From positions 1 through 48,027 of the forward strand of contig JANYDC010000087.1 of the NCBI GenBank assembly GCA_025359965.1: 48,027 nt of DNA, given 5' to 3'. Below the pieces are notes generated by a model. That model was not told the origin of the DNA and searched no databases. It worked only from the letters and a program-made list of their open reading frames with translations. The translations under genes were made by a program, and so were the position numbers. This DNA comes from Pedosphaera sp. Lineage in GTDB: Bacteria; Verrucomicrobiota; Verrucomicrobiia; Limisphaerales; SXQI01. Of the stretch, positions 33,801-43,400 are shown piece after piece. Position 1 is the first letter of the stretch. Each line of letters opens with the position of its first letter.

Positions 33801-34815
33801 GAGGAGGCAGGTCGCTGACGTTGTTGGCTCCGAACTGGCGAACTTTGGCCAGCAGGGACCAGTGTGACGCTGCGCCTTCATAAGGGAGATATTCCAGCAG
33901 GTAGCGTCGGGCCAGAAAGTCGGGAATACCGTCCAGATTCCAGTCCCCCTTTAAGTGCGGCTCCGGCAGAATCAATCCTTGCGTCGCGACGATGACTTGT
34001 TTCAGCCGCATCCCGGTCCTCAAAAGAAAACCGGGACGGCCATCCTCAAACCAGTCAAATCGGGATTCATACTCGAAACGAACAAAATGAAACGCGTTGC
34101 GCGGTTCGCCTCCGGGCCCATAAGCAACTTCGGCCAGGTATTTTTGGTTGAGATTTTCGGCTCCTGGAAATGTGGAATAGCGATAGTTTACGACATTCCC
34201 ATGGGTGTCCACCTCTCGCTCCAGCAGCCAGCTAAACACCTCGGAGGGCTTCTCAGTGTTGAAGATGCGCGCCTGCGGGTTTTCGCCAAAAATCAGGAGG
34301 GTCCCATCTGGTCGTCGGGCCTGCCAGTGATCGCCCACTCTTTCATAACGCAAAAAGGGAGATTCATTCTTGCAAAAAAAGAAACCTGATTCCACCGGAA
34401 CCAGCTCCTCCTTCGCATCGTTGATGAAGCGGTCGGGGCGCCCTGAAACTTCCGAGGGAGCGCGGCCATAACGAGGAATGCCTTTGTCCGTCTGACGCTG
34501 GACATAAGGTAAATTCAGGCTCCACCCAAAACCGACCGGGCCGTTGCCTGATCCCGCCTCATAAGACAATCCCAAACCGGGATTCTGCCCGCCGGGCCCG
34601 GTCGGAGCTTTGAAGCCCAACGCGTACTTGGCGGTCCCGGTGTTTAAAGTGGGCTGAAAGGCTTCACCCAGCCCTTCGATCGAACCGGGTCCAGAAGGCT
34701 TTGAAATGGTGTTGGGGCCGACTCCGCTCTTGTCCGAGGCTAAAACCCCGACCATCATCGCAGTCTGCAGAAACCCCAGAATGAACCGGCGGGTTGCAGT
34801 GAGGAAGGTTCGCAT
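27868..34815 (-). CDS. Exported SpvB/FG-GAP/TcdB-like/RHS protein with C-terminal nuclease toxin (Tc B+C-like fusion)
   Basis: A 2315-aa protein from ATG 34815. Residues 1-27 are a signal peptide. About 38-280 is an SpvB domain (PSGPGSIEGLGEAF, GFGWSLNLPYVQR). About 370-690 has FG-GAP/VCBS repeats (FVDLNGDGLPDI, ADMDGDGLADLV). Next comes a TcdB middle region (RISNGIGRVIAIHYTSST), then many YD repeats (YDGLQRKTFMND, YDSVDRIVSLTY). Near the end is the RHS core motif (ARFLTASLGRFTRVDPLA, then NTYSYAGNNPLRLSDPSGLD). After DPSGL a 230-residue tip holds a pretoxin-like segment (GLYELKTGHDPLTGG) and a PD-(D/E)xK nuclease pattern (RPDLLIRNALGQLEFVEVKN, then TANQEAGFP). A module with VNTGWNLISVAV and LPAGSIMWVKA is inserted before LRFYHQDHLGSSSIVSD. 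The order SpvB-TcdB-RHS-tip is that of TcB and TcC joined in one chain. Confidence 0.9.
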   Translation of the reverse strand: MRTFLTATRRFILGFLQTAMMVGVLASDKSGVGPNTISKPSGPGSIEGLGEAFQPTLNTGTAKYALGFKAPTGPGGQNPGLGLSYEAGSGNGPVGFGWSLNLPYVQRQTDKGIPRYGRAPSEVSGRPDRFINDAKEELVPVESGFFFCKNESPFLRYERVGDHWQARRPDGTLLIFGENPQARIFNTEKPSEVFSWLLEREVDTHGNVVNYRYSTFPGAENLNQKYLAEVAYGPGGEPRNAFHFVRFEYESRFDWFEDGRPGFLLRTGMRLKQVIVATQGLILPEPHLKGDWNLDGIPDFLARRYLLEYLPYEGAASHWSLLAKVRQFGANNVSDLPPLSMDYAVCHPPSIINASGAILISSNAPPTVMDAENAEFVDLNGDGLPDILRTPGNGTLGVAHEAWINQGVRNGTIGWSRFEMSGEPQALALGLQTNLVHLADMDGDGLADLVLKRADGSVAFFRNSSHIGWDGLRLMDGGDFPPPAPFGEPNVRVADIDFDKRSDIVRSAGDGQVLQVWLNLGSQGYSPMLQAEGSDVSGYVFDEPGTELADLNGDRVPDLARLHAGGVDFAMGLGYGRFLESVLIQVPDLPDETFLKGSRFMDINGDGLADLVIERPVPGELWFWLNLGNRTFTSRHTVTGLPNDLASGAVLRWADINGNGSSDLVYADSSHDSRIQAVDIGELLGCVTGNHQINRISNGIGRVIAIHYTSSTEYMLADSERGTPWPDSTPFPVQVVSSVETDDSLGHRYLTRLHYHDGYYDPVEKQFRGFARVEQDEVGDPSAPTLVTRSFFDTGRFSEAMKGRLLRLETENETGGIFTEEMTEWQLPPRLLYKGTDGREVRFAHPTSSSKLIRELGRGTERRLESEFEYDDYGNKTAIRDYGIVENGDRSAFDDERFTTNQFALNLNLWLIREPVSTELSDEKGVVLSRAQFFYDDPTLSTNHFGEVFRGDLSLKLEWIDPAVREKFVRTARTKYDVYGNPVVLIDPLGIARDGEVDFDKGHAREIEYDTDFHTYPLTETIHLGKGKDPLVFRAAYDPGFGTVTESTDFNRNRTNYRYDEFGRLINIIRPGDSVDLPTTEYSYALAVPYLGTNLVNYIESRQLDKTNLVAAAKRDSYLISRQFVDGLGRNLLSKTEAELAETGGPPRVSVSGAVMFNARMKASAGLNPFFSLIEGTLDNQLAFESVEAPEWSGLFSLNGSLVPLKLSAAHKSSTVYDATLREVSATNPDGTFRQTVYEPLLTRSFDENDSDPLSPYHDTPMVHRNDGLGRLVEVQEVVRLTDDGKPLGDSGTPPVAWTTRYEYDLNDQLTKITDSQNNVKLMSYDGLQRKTFMNDLDRGLMHFDFDDASNLTQSTDAKGQGITYTYDGANRILTEDYHDEGQPFSFNFAFNPLLPVSTTNRPDVAYFYDAPVTNLDLGDGSFGTALNLQGKLAYVWDLSGEEHTSYDARDRVDYVVKRVRDPLHGQLVGYRTGFAYDSVDRIVSLTYPDNDAIGYQYNDRNLLSRITGGPTGSIISNLVYLPSGQQAGILYGNGIKTDYAYDSRLRLNSLVTAPQAGTASPLIAFGYDFDGVSNIRSITDNRPGSVVPSGDKRRNTQLFQYDDLYRLTHVQYSFTLPGTAPAKNGEITYRYDRIGNMLAQNSPIVQTERELSVTDLGAMSYGGTSGRFNRTGRATSDPAGPHALTLAATASANRAYAYDSNGNMTYVDGMAATWDFKDRLVALEDETMRAEYAYDFTDRRITKRVFKKTALPGGLAPRVAYPYTTVYVGKHFEVREFDAPTKFVFNGNTRIARVTGTLSANRRVERFRVNTGWNLISVAVTALNGGAQLAATEKTEAIYKWDTATRTFAFLSQTDTLPAGSIMWVKALAGATLRVTGAYPGPMPNLRAPPEGDFLPGYGLEAWPLSTFNSLPSTTLWRFAPDLQNWQTKISSPNLNFSDLPSVLAPHEAMYAQASVDLEVPNPALSLRFYHQDHLGSSSIVSDAAGALVEESANYPFGHTRGEARTRSGGEDYQFTQKERDAESGLHCFEARFLTASLGRFTRVDPLACAVSRSWISQPQRWNTYSYAGNNPLRLSDPSGLDWIDSINSAIRSILPQQYATRFRGVDNPDWDHGESQALADASRLADITPGVMTAKGLYELKTGHDPLTGGDVSKTEASLKVGLSILGPAAKGARSILGPLATEAGAMLKGSSAIALSTARGGIGPVLKGQAGVTRAIAAIEAEGGTIVGGEITLQAGAVRTRPDLLIRNALGQLEFVEVKNGAKAVLTANQEAGFPIIRAGGAVPKGANAAAAGLEVGAPLPPTSVRIIRYTD

Positions 34816-34846
34816 GATTGAAAGTCCGGCTGTGGCGACAACTTTC

Positions 34847-35665
34847 TCAGGGTTTTACCAAGATGAAAAAGACGGACTTGTTCGCCTCCACCGCGACAGT
34901 CACGGGGTTGGAACCGGAACGGCTTGCGGGAGGGACTGCCACGAAAGGCCCAGTGATAGCCGAGGACCATGACAAAACAGGCGCAATGTTTGGAACTACA
35001 TTCCACTCGACCGTAATGCTTTGGGGATTGAAGCCATCAATTTTCAACAAAGGGAGACCGGGACTGTTTGGGTTGGTGGGTACCCACCCGTTCGAAAACT
35101 CCTCACGGTCATTATATCCGTCGCCATCGGAGTCAAAAGTGCCGTCGGTGGCAAAGAGGTTCCCAAAATATTTAATTTCCCACTCGTCACACAACCCATC
35201 CTCATCCAAGTCTTCGCAGGGCCTCGTGAGCTCAAGAGGATAAAGCGAGCCGCGAGTCCCCGCCACTGGCACAGCCCCGGACAATTCGAACGCAACCCCG
35301 TCTTTAATTAATACCGCACGCACGCTTTCTCCCGGACGCAGAGCAGTGGCCGTATAACGGTTGGCTCCACCTCCATCGAGGCTAGTGCGCAAAGTGAAGT
35401 TGGGTTTTCCCTCCGAGGCGGTGATCACCTCCGTTTCCGAAATAGTCACGTAGTCAATTCGTTGCTGGCCATTGACAATATTAGTTCGGGCAGCTTGCAA
35501 AGCCAGCCGGACATTGTCCTGCGCCCCCAGTGGAACCCCGCCCTCGCCACGCACCGTACCGTAATAGATGTTGCCGGGTTCCGGATAAAGAGCCCAAGCC
35601 GACGAAAGCGAGCTTAACCAAACGAGTGCCACCGCCAAGTGCCGCAAACAAACAGAAATTCTCAT
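34847..35665 (-). CDS. Exported protein with TSP3-like calcium-binding repeats
   Basis: A 272-aa protein from ATG 35665, with AAGGTG 4 nt upstream; a start at 35686 would overlap the previous gene by 14 nt and disturb the signal peptide. MRISVCLRHLAVALVWLSSL is the Sec signal. The N-terminal half (GNIYYGTVRGEGGVPLGAQD, TSLDGGGANRYTATALRPGE) looks like a beta-sandwich. CEDLDEDGLCDEWEIKYFGN and DSDGDGYNDREEFSNGWVPT are Asp-rich calcium-binding repeats of the thrombospondin type 3 kind. The C-terminus (ITVEWNVVPNIAPVLSWSSA) resembles a fibronectin-like strand set. It sits 7 nt after the 601-aa gene and 31 nt before the RHS gene, so it probably helps assemble or anchor the same complex. Confidence 0.8.
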   Translation of the reverse strand: MRISVCLRHLAVALVWLSSLSSAWALYPEPGNIYYGTVRGEGGVPLGAQDNVRLALQAARTNIVNGQQRIDYVTISETEVITASEGKPNFTLRTSLDGGGANRYTATALRPGESVRAVLIKDGVAFELSGAVPVAGTRGSLYPLELTRPCEDLDEDGLCDEWEIKYFGNLFATDGTFDSDGDGYNDREEFSNGWVPTNPNSPGLPLLKIDGFNPQSITVEWNVVPNIAPVLSWSSAITGPFVAVPPASRSGSNPVTVAVEANKSVFFILVKP

Positions 35666-35672
35666 AGTCACC

Positions 35673-37478
35673 TTAATTGGTTTCACCGTCGTTTAAGACT
35701 CCAACAGACGCAGCCCTTTGAAGTGTGAAGATGCCGCCAAGTCTGACCGGGCGCCGATGCGCTCCCAAAATAACTTCCCGATACTGCCCGCCTAATCGCG
35801 TGTCGCCGTAACCCGGAACGTATTGAGAGTTTTTCTCTCCAGCGCCTAAGGGGTCTGTGTCCGAGAACTGGAATTCGATGTTTCGGGTGATGGTGTAGGA
35901 TTCCTCGCCTTCAGGCCAAAGTTCGCCTGTCGATTGATCGATATTGTCGTGATCAACGTGGTAGCGATGGACAAAAGGGCTCAAGGAGTCATTGTATGGA
36001 GTCACCGCCGAGCATTTGAAAATTCCCTTGCCAAACTCGCCCTCTGCGGTCAACACAATAGGGGATTTGAAAGCAAAGGCCGGAGCGGAAAGCCGCCTGA
36101 CGGCCAGTCGGCCATCCCGCAGCACCATGCCTGTGAAACCGTGCCTCGTGGCAAGGTCCTCGTCGGTAGCGACTACCAGCCTTCCGCTTGTGGGGGAGTC
36201 CGGGGTCTTCCTCCACATCACCATCGCCCTTTGAAGAAGCGTTGCGTTCCCGTTAGTATCCAGATGGATCAGCACGCGGAAGTTAAACTCAGACTTCGCA
36301 GGGCGAAGCTTCTCGGGGTCACTGGGGTGGGCCGTAAAATTAACATCAGTGAGGGTCACATTGCCCACCCACAACCCAGCCCCCGAGTCCGGCGGTCCAC
36401 CGGCCGCCGCTTGCAACCGCCCAACTGCGGCTGGCGGGGGGGCTGTGAGGGACACAGGCAGCAGAATTCGATAGCCCCGGGCGTCAGAAACGGAGAGCAA
36501 CGATTGAAACAAATTTCCGGAAGTATCAGGATTACGGATTAGCCCCGAACGAAGCGCTTCCAGCCTGATCGACAATCCCTCGGAGGGCGGAACCACAAAA
36601 TCAATTGCGTTGGTCAGATTGATCCATTGGACCAGACCTTGAGATGTTGTGGGATCGACGGAAAAGTTTCGGTATCGGAAAGAGACATCTCCAGCCACAG
36701 AGGCTTGCCCGATGGGGGCCTGAGCTGATTTCAACACATTGACCTTAAAGGATCTTGAATCGCCAGTTCCGTTGCCAAGTTGCAGGCGAGTTTCCACTAG
36801 CGTGTCGCCAAACGACAGCCGGTTGCCTTGATCCGTTGTCGCTTCCACAGTTCCTCCGAATTGAGACGGACCTGCCGAATAAACCCAATAAGCGCTTCCT
36901 GGCAGAACCCGCTCAGCCACCAGGTCGAGAACCCGAGTCCACTGACCTGAGTTGTTCATCTTCAACACCGGTTTACCAGCGTGGGCGGGGACGCCCTTGA
37001 ACAGAGTTTCAAAAGTGTGTGTAGCTTGATCTTCCAGAGGAAAACCAACCAGATTGTACCCGTCTGCCACCCATTTATAAACCGGGGACACCGGCCTCCC
37101 CACAAGGACCAAATCAACGGCTTTGGTTCCCTCGAGATTGATAATCATAGGACGGCCTCCGCTGATCTGCAGGAGGTTTCGGGCTTTAACCGCAGGGCTG
37201 TTGGTTGGAAAATAAGTCAGCCACTCAGGTTTGTTTGGAACCAGGCTGGCGGGGTCGTCCACGAATTCCACTGGTTGGCCCGGACGATTCCAAACCCAGG
37301 CGCTCCCCACGGGGAAGGATCCAAAAACGGAGTCGACATCGGAAGGCTCGGGCTGCACGTCTATATAGACCGCGTTCCACCCCGGGTTGAGTCGAATCGT
37401 TTGTTGCTGCCATTGGGCCCGCAGGCTGATATTGCCGACAACGGTGGCTAGTAAAAGCCAAACAATCAATTTATTCAT
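35673..37478 (-). CDS. Exported protein with a GWN module
   Basis: A 601-aa protein from ATG 37478. MNKLIVWLLLATVVGNISLRA is a signal peptide. Residues 25-210 form a module seen as IRLNPGWNAVYIDVQPEPSD, YKWVADGYNLVGFPLEDQA and LPGSAYWVYSA. The RHS protein encoded downstream carries the same pattern (VNTGWNLISVAV, IYKWDTATRTF, LPAGSIMWVKA). The rest is beta-rich (SLTAPPPAAVGRLQAAAGGP, LWVGNVTLTDVN), with a C-terminal part rich in Tyr/Asp (SPFVHRYHVDHDNIDQSTGE). No enzyme motif was recognised. It lies 13 nt after the giant gene and 7 nt before the 272-aa gene. Confidence 0.8.
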   Translation of the reverse strand: MNKLIVWLLLATVVGNISLRAQWQQQTIRLNPGWNAVYIDVQPEPSDVDSVFGSFPVGSAWVWNRPGQPVEFVDDPASLVPNKPEWLTYFPTNSPAVKARNLLQISGGRPMIINLEGTKAVDLVLVGRPVSPVYKWVADGYNLVGFPLEDQATHTFETLFKGVPAHAGKPVLKMNNSGQWTRVLDLVAERVLPGSAYWVYSAGPSQFGGTVEATTDQGNRLSFGDTLVETRLQLGNGTGDSRSFKVNVLKSAQAPIGQASVAGDVSFRYRNFSVDPTTSQGLVQWINLTNAIDFVVPPSEGLSIRLEALRSGLIRNPDTSGNLFQSLLSVSDARGYRILLPVSLTAPPPAAVGRLQAAAGGPPDSGAGLWVGNVTLTDVNFTAHPSDPEKLRPAKSEFNFRVLIHLDTNGNATLLQRAMVMWRKTPDSPTSGRLVVATDEDLATRHGFTGMVLRDGRLAVRRLSAPAFAFKSPIVLTAEGEFGKGIFKCSAVTPYNDSLSPFVHRYHVDHDNIDQSTGELWPEGEESYTITRNIEFQFSDTDPLGAGEKNSQYVPGYGDTRLGGQYREVILGAHRRPVRLGGIFTLQRAASVGVLNDGETN

Positions 37479-37491
37479 TTATCCACTTTAG

Positions 37492-40400
37492 TTATTGTCC
37501 GGCAAATGCATCTGTTTCCAAAGTCAATTGGAAATCAACAATGCCCGCTCCGTTCGGCACCCCGCTGACTTGCGGCCCCAGAATGAAGTCGTCCAGCCCT
37601 CGATCCGGATTGGCCCCGTTCAACTCCCTTCCGCGGAGTATGAGGACCCATTTTGTGTTCCACACGGATCGTCCCACCAGCCTCCGGTTGGACTTCGTTT
37701 GTGAGTCGTATCCATCTCCGTCGTAATAGGCCAGAAAATCAGGAAACTGGCGAACTCGCGCGAAAGAATCGGGCTGGTTTACCGAATCGAAGATCGGGAG
37801 ATATACCGGTTGGTGAATGCCGTTTCCATCCACCAAACGAGGCTGGGGCAATATTTGGTCGATGACGTAGAATTCTCGAATTCGGTCGGGATGGTCAGGC
37901 ATCCGCATGATATCGCTGCCGAGTGGCACCAGATAAACGCGCGGCGTGTTCACAAAAAGGCTCTTATTGAACCCAATCAAACCGACGCCCACAGACCTGA
38001 TTTTCACGGCGTAAGAAGAGGCTGAATAGTTCCCATCTCCAGGGCCTTTCACATCCCCGAACAGGTTTTTTCCATCTTGGATCGTGGTGCGGAAAGGCAC
38101 AACAAGCGCGGGCTCCCGCGTGCTGGAGACATCGTGAGAAGGCAGGCAGTATCGCTTGTATTCCGGAAGCTCGAGAACGTTATCCACTCGGAAGGATTGC
38201 AGCAGATTTTTCCAAAGTTCATTGGTCCGAGCCAGCCTGAAAGCACCCTGCCTGATGGAGAACTTCAGGGTCGATGTCACGGGATTGTTCAGGCCATACT
38301 TTAGCTTTGTAGAATCCCAGTCCGCCGTTAACCTCCCAAGAGACCCCGCCAATCCGGGATCTCCCACCACGGGAGTCGGAAGCGGATCGCCGTCAGGACC
38401 CACCAATCCAATACTGCGGGCTCTTACTATATCGGTGAAGTAGCGCTGCGCGGACGCGGAATCCTCCGACGAAAGTACTGTCTCGTAATCGTAAGCCTTG
38501 ACGGCCAGATAAACATACCTCCCGGCCAGGTCAAACTGCGCTCGGTACTTCTGCACACCGTCATTGCGGTAGATACGAAACATCATATCGCGATAGCGGT
38601 ATTTTTGCAATTCGGCGGCCGTTTGACCGCGAAACCGCTCAAGGTCCTCATAAACGCGAAGGCCTTTATTCAAAGCGACAAGATAACGGTCGGCGGCCTG
38701 TTGCATAGCCTCCTGAATCGTATACATGTCTAGGCGGCGGTTCGCCTCCGAGCGAACCAGTTGGTTCAATTGGGCCCGAGCGGATTCCAATGCCAAGTTG
38801 CCTCTGGCTATCGTCACACCTTTTTGAGCGATTCTGATCTGAATATTGCTTTCATTCTGAACTGCTTCCTTGGCCTGCTGGCTGTCCAATTCGTCGCGGC
38901 CTGCCTCAGCTGCGTCCTCGGCTGACCGTTGGCCTATCAAGGAAAAGGTTAACCTAATAACGCTCCGCCCCACAGATGTCCAATCGCTGGCAAGTGGCCC
39001 AGTAACCGTGGGCAAAGCTTCGGCCAATGCAGTGCCGATAATGTTAGCGAATGCGGCCTTATTCTGATATCGCACTTGTTGAGCTCGGGAATTTGCTATG
39101 AGTGCGTTCAAGCTCTTCTGCTGTCCGTTGGCGGCGTTTAAAATGGATATTTCCGTTCCCAAAGTGGAGCTTTCGGCGCTGTTCAGGGCGGCTTGCGCTG
39201 TGACCACTCGTCCCTGATCGCCCATTTGGGCGAGAAGATTGTCATACTCCCGGGCGGCACTTAGGAATCGACCATAAGCCTGAAGTAGGTCAGAAGACGC
39301 CAATTGAATTTCTCCGGGCGCTCGTCGTTCTCCCTTCCATGCTGTGGGTTTGACAATGCCGAAACCCTCCGTGGACATGTAGTATTTGATTTTGGCGGTC
39401 TCGCCTTTTGGCCCAGCTAGCCTAGTTACCTGGCTGGCAATCTGCTCGATAGTGAATTCGCGCGCGCCCCCCCGGTTCAAGCCCGGTAGACGGCTTGGAT
39501 CGACCATCATGTAGTGGTAAAGATCGGGCCCCTCGGCGACGTATCCATCCTCGTAAAGCCCGCCTTTCGACCCTACATCATCCGCATAAGGGTAGCCGAA
39601 TATCTCCACGAGCCGGTTGCGGTAGTCGATCTCCTGATTGGAAACCTGAGTCACAAACTTTTCCAGGGAGTCATTTTGCTCTCGCAATAATCCGGCCGCC
39701 CCTTGCGCGTTTTGAAACACGAGCGAAATATTTCTCAATGCTTTCTTAGCGCGATTGGCCATCTGCTCGAAATGAGTGGCCCCACCCTGGGCCGCGCTGA
39801 CGTTCGGATCCAGATCGAACGGGACCGCGTTGGGGGAGATCCCAAGTGGATTCAAACCTTCGTCTGCCTGGTCCAGTTGAAGCTGAATGTCAGCGAAGGA
39901 ATTGGCGATGTTGCCGAGCTCCCGAATCCGGCCACGGTCGATTTTCTGGATATCTCTGACATGTGTCGAGTCCTTGTCTTCATCAGGAAGGAGCGAGGTC
40001 CCAACCGCCCAGTCAAGCAAAGCACCCTGTCCCGCGCGGGAGGCCCACTCTGAAACTCCCCAGGCCCGATTTGGCTCCTCGTCAGAATAACCCTGCCACT
40101 GACCATTAGGGTCCTCCGTGTAACGCAACCGGTAGGTCAGGTTCACCAACTCAGCCCCGGTCTTGGCCTTAGCTGCGGCCAGCTCTGCGAACCGCCTCTC
40201 ATCCTGGTAATCAACATCGATGACAATGCTCGCCTGACCATTCACCACTAGATTAACGGGTTCACTCCTCGGCACCCAAGTATATGCCGGATTTCGCAAC
40301 AACCGATAATAGATTTTCAGTCCGCTGAGATAATGACCCCAAGCGTCCCCATGACCCTGCGGATACGCGATCTGGGCGTCTTCTGCTGTGATTCCGTTCT

Positions 40401-43400
40401 TTCCGTCCAGATCAGAGATTCCATAATTCAGGACGTAAGCCGCTTCCCCAGGCCCCCCGATGAAATTGGGGGGCAGCCGGTTATAAAAAGGGCGCTGGCC
40501 TGACCCGTCAACCCCGCGGAGCAAACCCAACTCTTCCAGCAACAACGAATTGATGCCTGCCGCCTGATTCTGGAAGGCATGCACAGATGTCGATGCTGCC
40601 CCAATTGATACCCCGTTAAACGTCCCAAAGGCCAGCGTCGGATCAATGGCGTCGGCATAAGCTTCGTTGCCCAGCAGCCCGTAGAGCTGGGCCAGTCGGC
40701 TTGCTGCCAATAGCAGCGCGGTGTTGGCGGGGTCAAAATCCAGCGGCGGCGTTGACCCGATACTTAAGCTGATTCCCCGCCTTAATACGGTCTCGTATAT
40801 TTGAATCAGACCCGCCTTGCGCGCGCTTTCGATGTTCAACGGCAGGTTTCCCTCATAACTGGGCCCCGCCAAGCCGATCATCGAGGTGATCGTGCGGTTT
40901 GAAGAGGTTTGGTAGCTTCGGAAAAGTTCATCGACCTGGATCGAGAGGCCGAGGTTAAACTCGCTGTTGCCCCTCACCACCCGCTTGATCCAGCCCTCTG
41001 CGAGAGCAGGTGCCGTCCACTCGCTCCACTGGTTGTAAAAAGGATGCCTTGTGTTGCGGGGCCTGTATCTGCAAATAAACCAATTGTCCCCTAGAGTGAG
41101 GAGCGAAGCACCTTCGATTGTGAAATCCACCGCACCCACTCCATCCAGCGGCTTCGTGTTGACCTTTATCCATTGGTCCGGAGTGACTATCGGGGAGTTG
41201 GTTATTCCCCGGTTGGCCCACTCCTTTAAATTCTCTCTGTATCCGGGATCAATCCCGGCGGGCAATGTCCGCCACTCGAACTCGTATTCATCAGTCGAAC
41301 CCGCAAAATCCCCCGTGTGCCTCAGAGTCAGTTTTTCATCAAACTGGCTTACCGGATAAAGGACTTTGATTTGCCCAATGTAGAGCGGGCGGCCCACCTT
41401 GATGATATCAAGCGACACAGTGTCGGAAGGGAAGTTCTTGTTGGTGTTGTTCTGAAATGCCAAGGTTACAAATCCTTCGCCAAGGGCGTGCCCCGCCGTG
41501 AGCGCCTGACGCTCAAATTGTTCAGATTGCGAATGGATCACCACAAGCTTGTCAGCTTTGCCATAGAGTATTTCGAGGGCGTCCCGAAGCAATTTTCCCT
41601 CGGGGCCTGGAGGAACAATGGCGTTCAAGGCGTCCTGATCCCGTTTGGTCAAGACGTTGAGCTCCAGGTAATCTGCTCCGAAACCTGCACTTCCGCCTTC
41701 CAGTGACCTTCCGACGAATTTAAGTTGATTTGAAAGCCTATCATACCAGATGCGGCGTTGAAGACTGGGAGGAACGCCTTCAAAATAGAACCGGTCCGGG
41801 AGCATGATTCGTTTGACCTTGCGCAAACCCTCTTCCTCCAGATTGACCGCATAGCCTTTGATCGGATCAATTAGCTTTACCAACTCCCCCGGCGCTCGCT
41901 GTTGTTCGTAAATAACCTCGACGCTGTTCTGTTCCGCTATCGTCGGCAACCCTCGTTTTGCCTTAACAAGGGTTTCGCCGATTTGGAGAGTCGATTTATT
42001 CGTAGGCCATTGAATATCGTAATTCATCCGCAGCGGCTGGAGCTTGTCTGCTGATTCCCCAATGTCATTAGCATAAAGGCTGAGCCAGGGAAGCACGTCC
42101 CCATCTTGAAGTTCAGGCCTGCCCGGGATAAAGAAATCAAAATTAGAAACCTGCGCTGGATACCAATACTTCATCACAATCCGCGCCGTCCCCCCATCAT
42201 CCCCAGCGGCTTTCGCCCAATAAGAATCTTTTCTGTCCTTCCAATACGGGCCTGAAACAGCCAATTTAACGGTGTCGAAAAACAGAGCGAGTGGAAGCGG
42301 TGGCTGAACTGGAGTTCCGGCCAAGCCGGGGTAGGTAGGATTGCCCACTTGAACATGGAAGGTTCGCATGGCCCAGCGGGCTGCTAGTTTGTTCGTAAGC
42401 TGGAACTGGTGGATGACGTAAGGCTCGGAGGAATCACCAGGCGACCAAGGATGAATTTCGGGTATTTGAGTGGCTTTAAAGTAAATATTAAAATCATTTC
42501 GCAAGGCGTAAACCTTCCGATGATTGCCCCCCTGGCCAATAAACGCGTGTTCTTCGTTCGGGTTGTAACCAACCAAGCCAGGATCATTCTGCCTATAGAT
42601 TCTGCTATTAAAGTGCACACTTTCGTCCACATTATGCGAAGGGCTGTCAATGCTTTGGCTGGCTAGGATCAGTGGCGTGGCGTCCACAGGCCAGCCCAAT
42701 GCATACCTGACCACAAGGGAGGGCCACTGGACACGGGTAATGCCGGGCCACACGGCGTTTGTGTGGACGTTCGCCCACCAGACTTCGAGATTGCCATTGT
42801 TCACCCCGAAGATCTGCCCAGTCGTATTAGTGTCAATAGTGGAATACTGGGTACCATATACTCCATATATGGGCTCAGCGTAGCGGTCGCTCGGTTTCCC
42901 TTCGATCAAACCGCTGGCCGGTTGGTGAATATAGCCGGGAAGAAATTCTGGAAATGGGCCGGCATGGAGTCTATTCGTCACCTCCGTGGCAATCGTCCAA
43001 GGCTTGAGCTTCAAATCAAATCGCGCGACATCGGTGTTCCGTACGGAGCGGACGGTTTCAAACCCAATCCAATTGACCCCGCTTCTGTCCCGGTTCACGT
43101 CGTAAAAAATCAACGCCTTTCCGTCCGGAGCTCCTGGCGGCACTTCGCTTCGGAACACTGGTTCAGTTGGGACCCCATTCAATGCCGCATGCCCCGGCGG
43201 CTCCTGATAGGCGGCGAGAATCGGGCGCAAAGAATTGGGGATCGGAACATGAGGCCCCTCTTGGTCCGGCAGGATGCTCCGAACATATAACTGCATCACA
43301 TCGGGCCATTTCGCGGTGTATCTTCGAATTTCGTAAGGCCAGGTCACCCGATTGAACCGGTCAAAATGTCGCCAAACCACCTCCATCCGAAAATCAAGCT

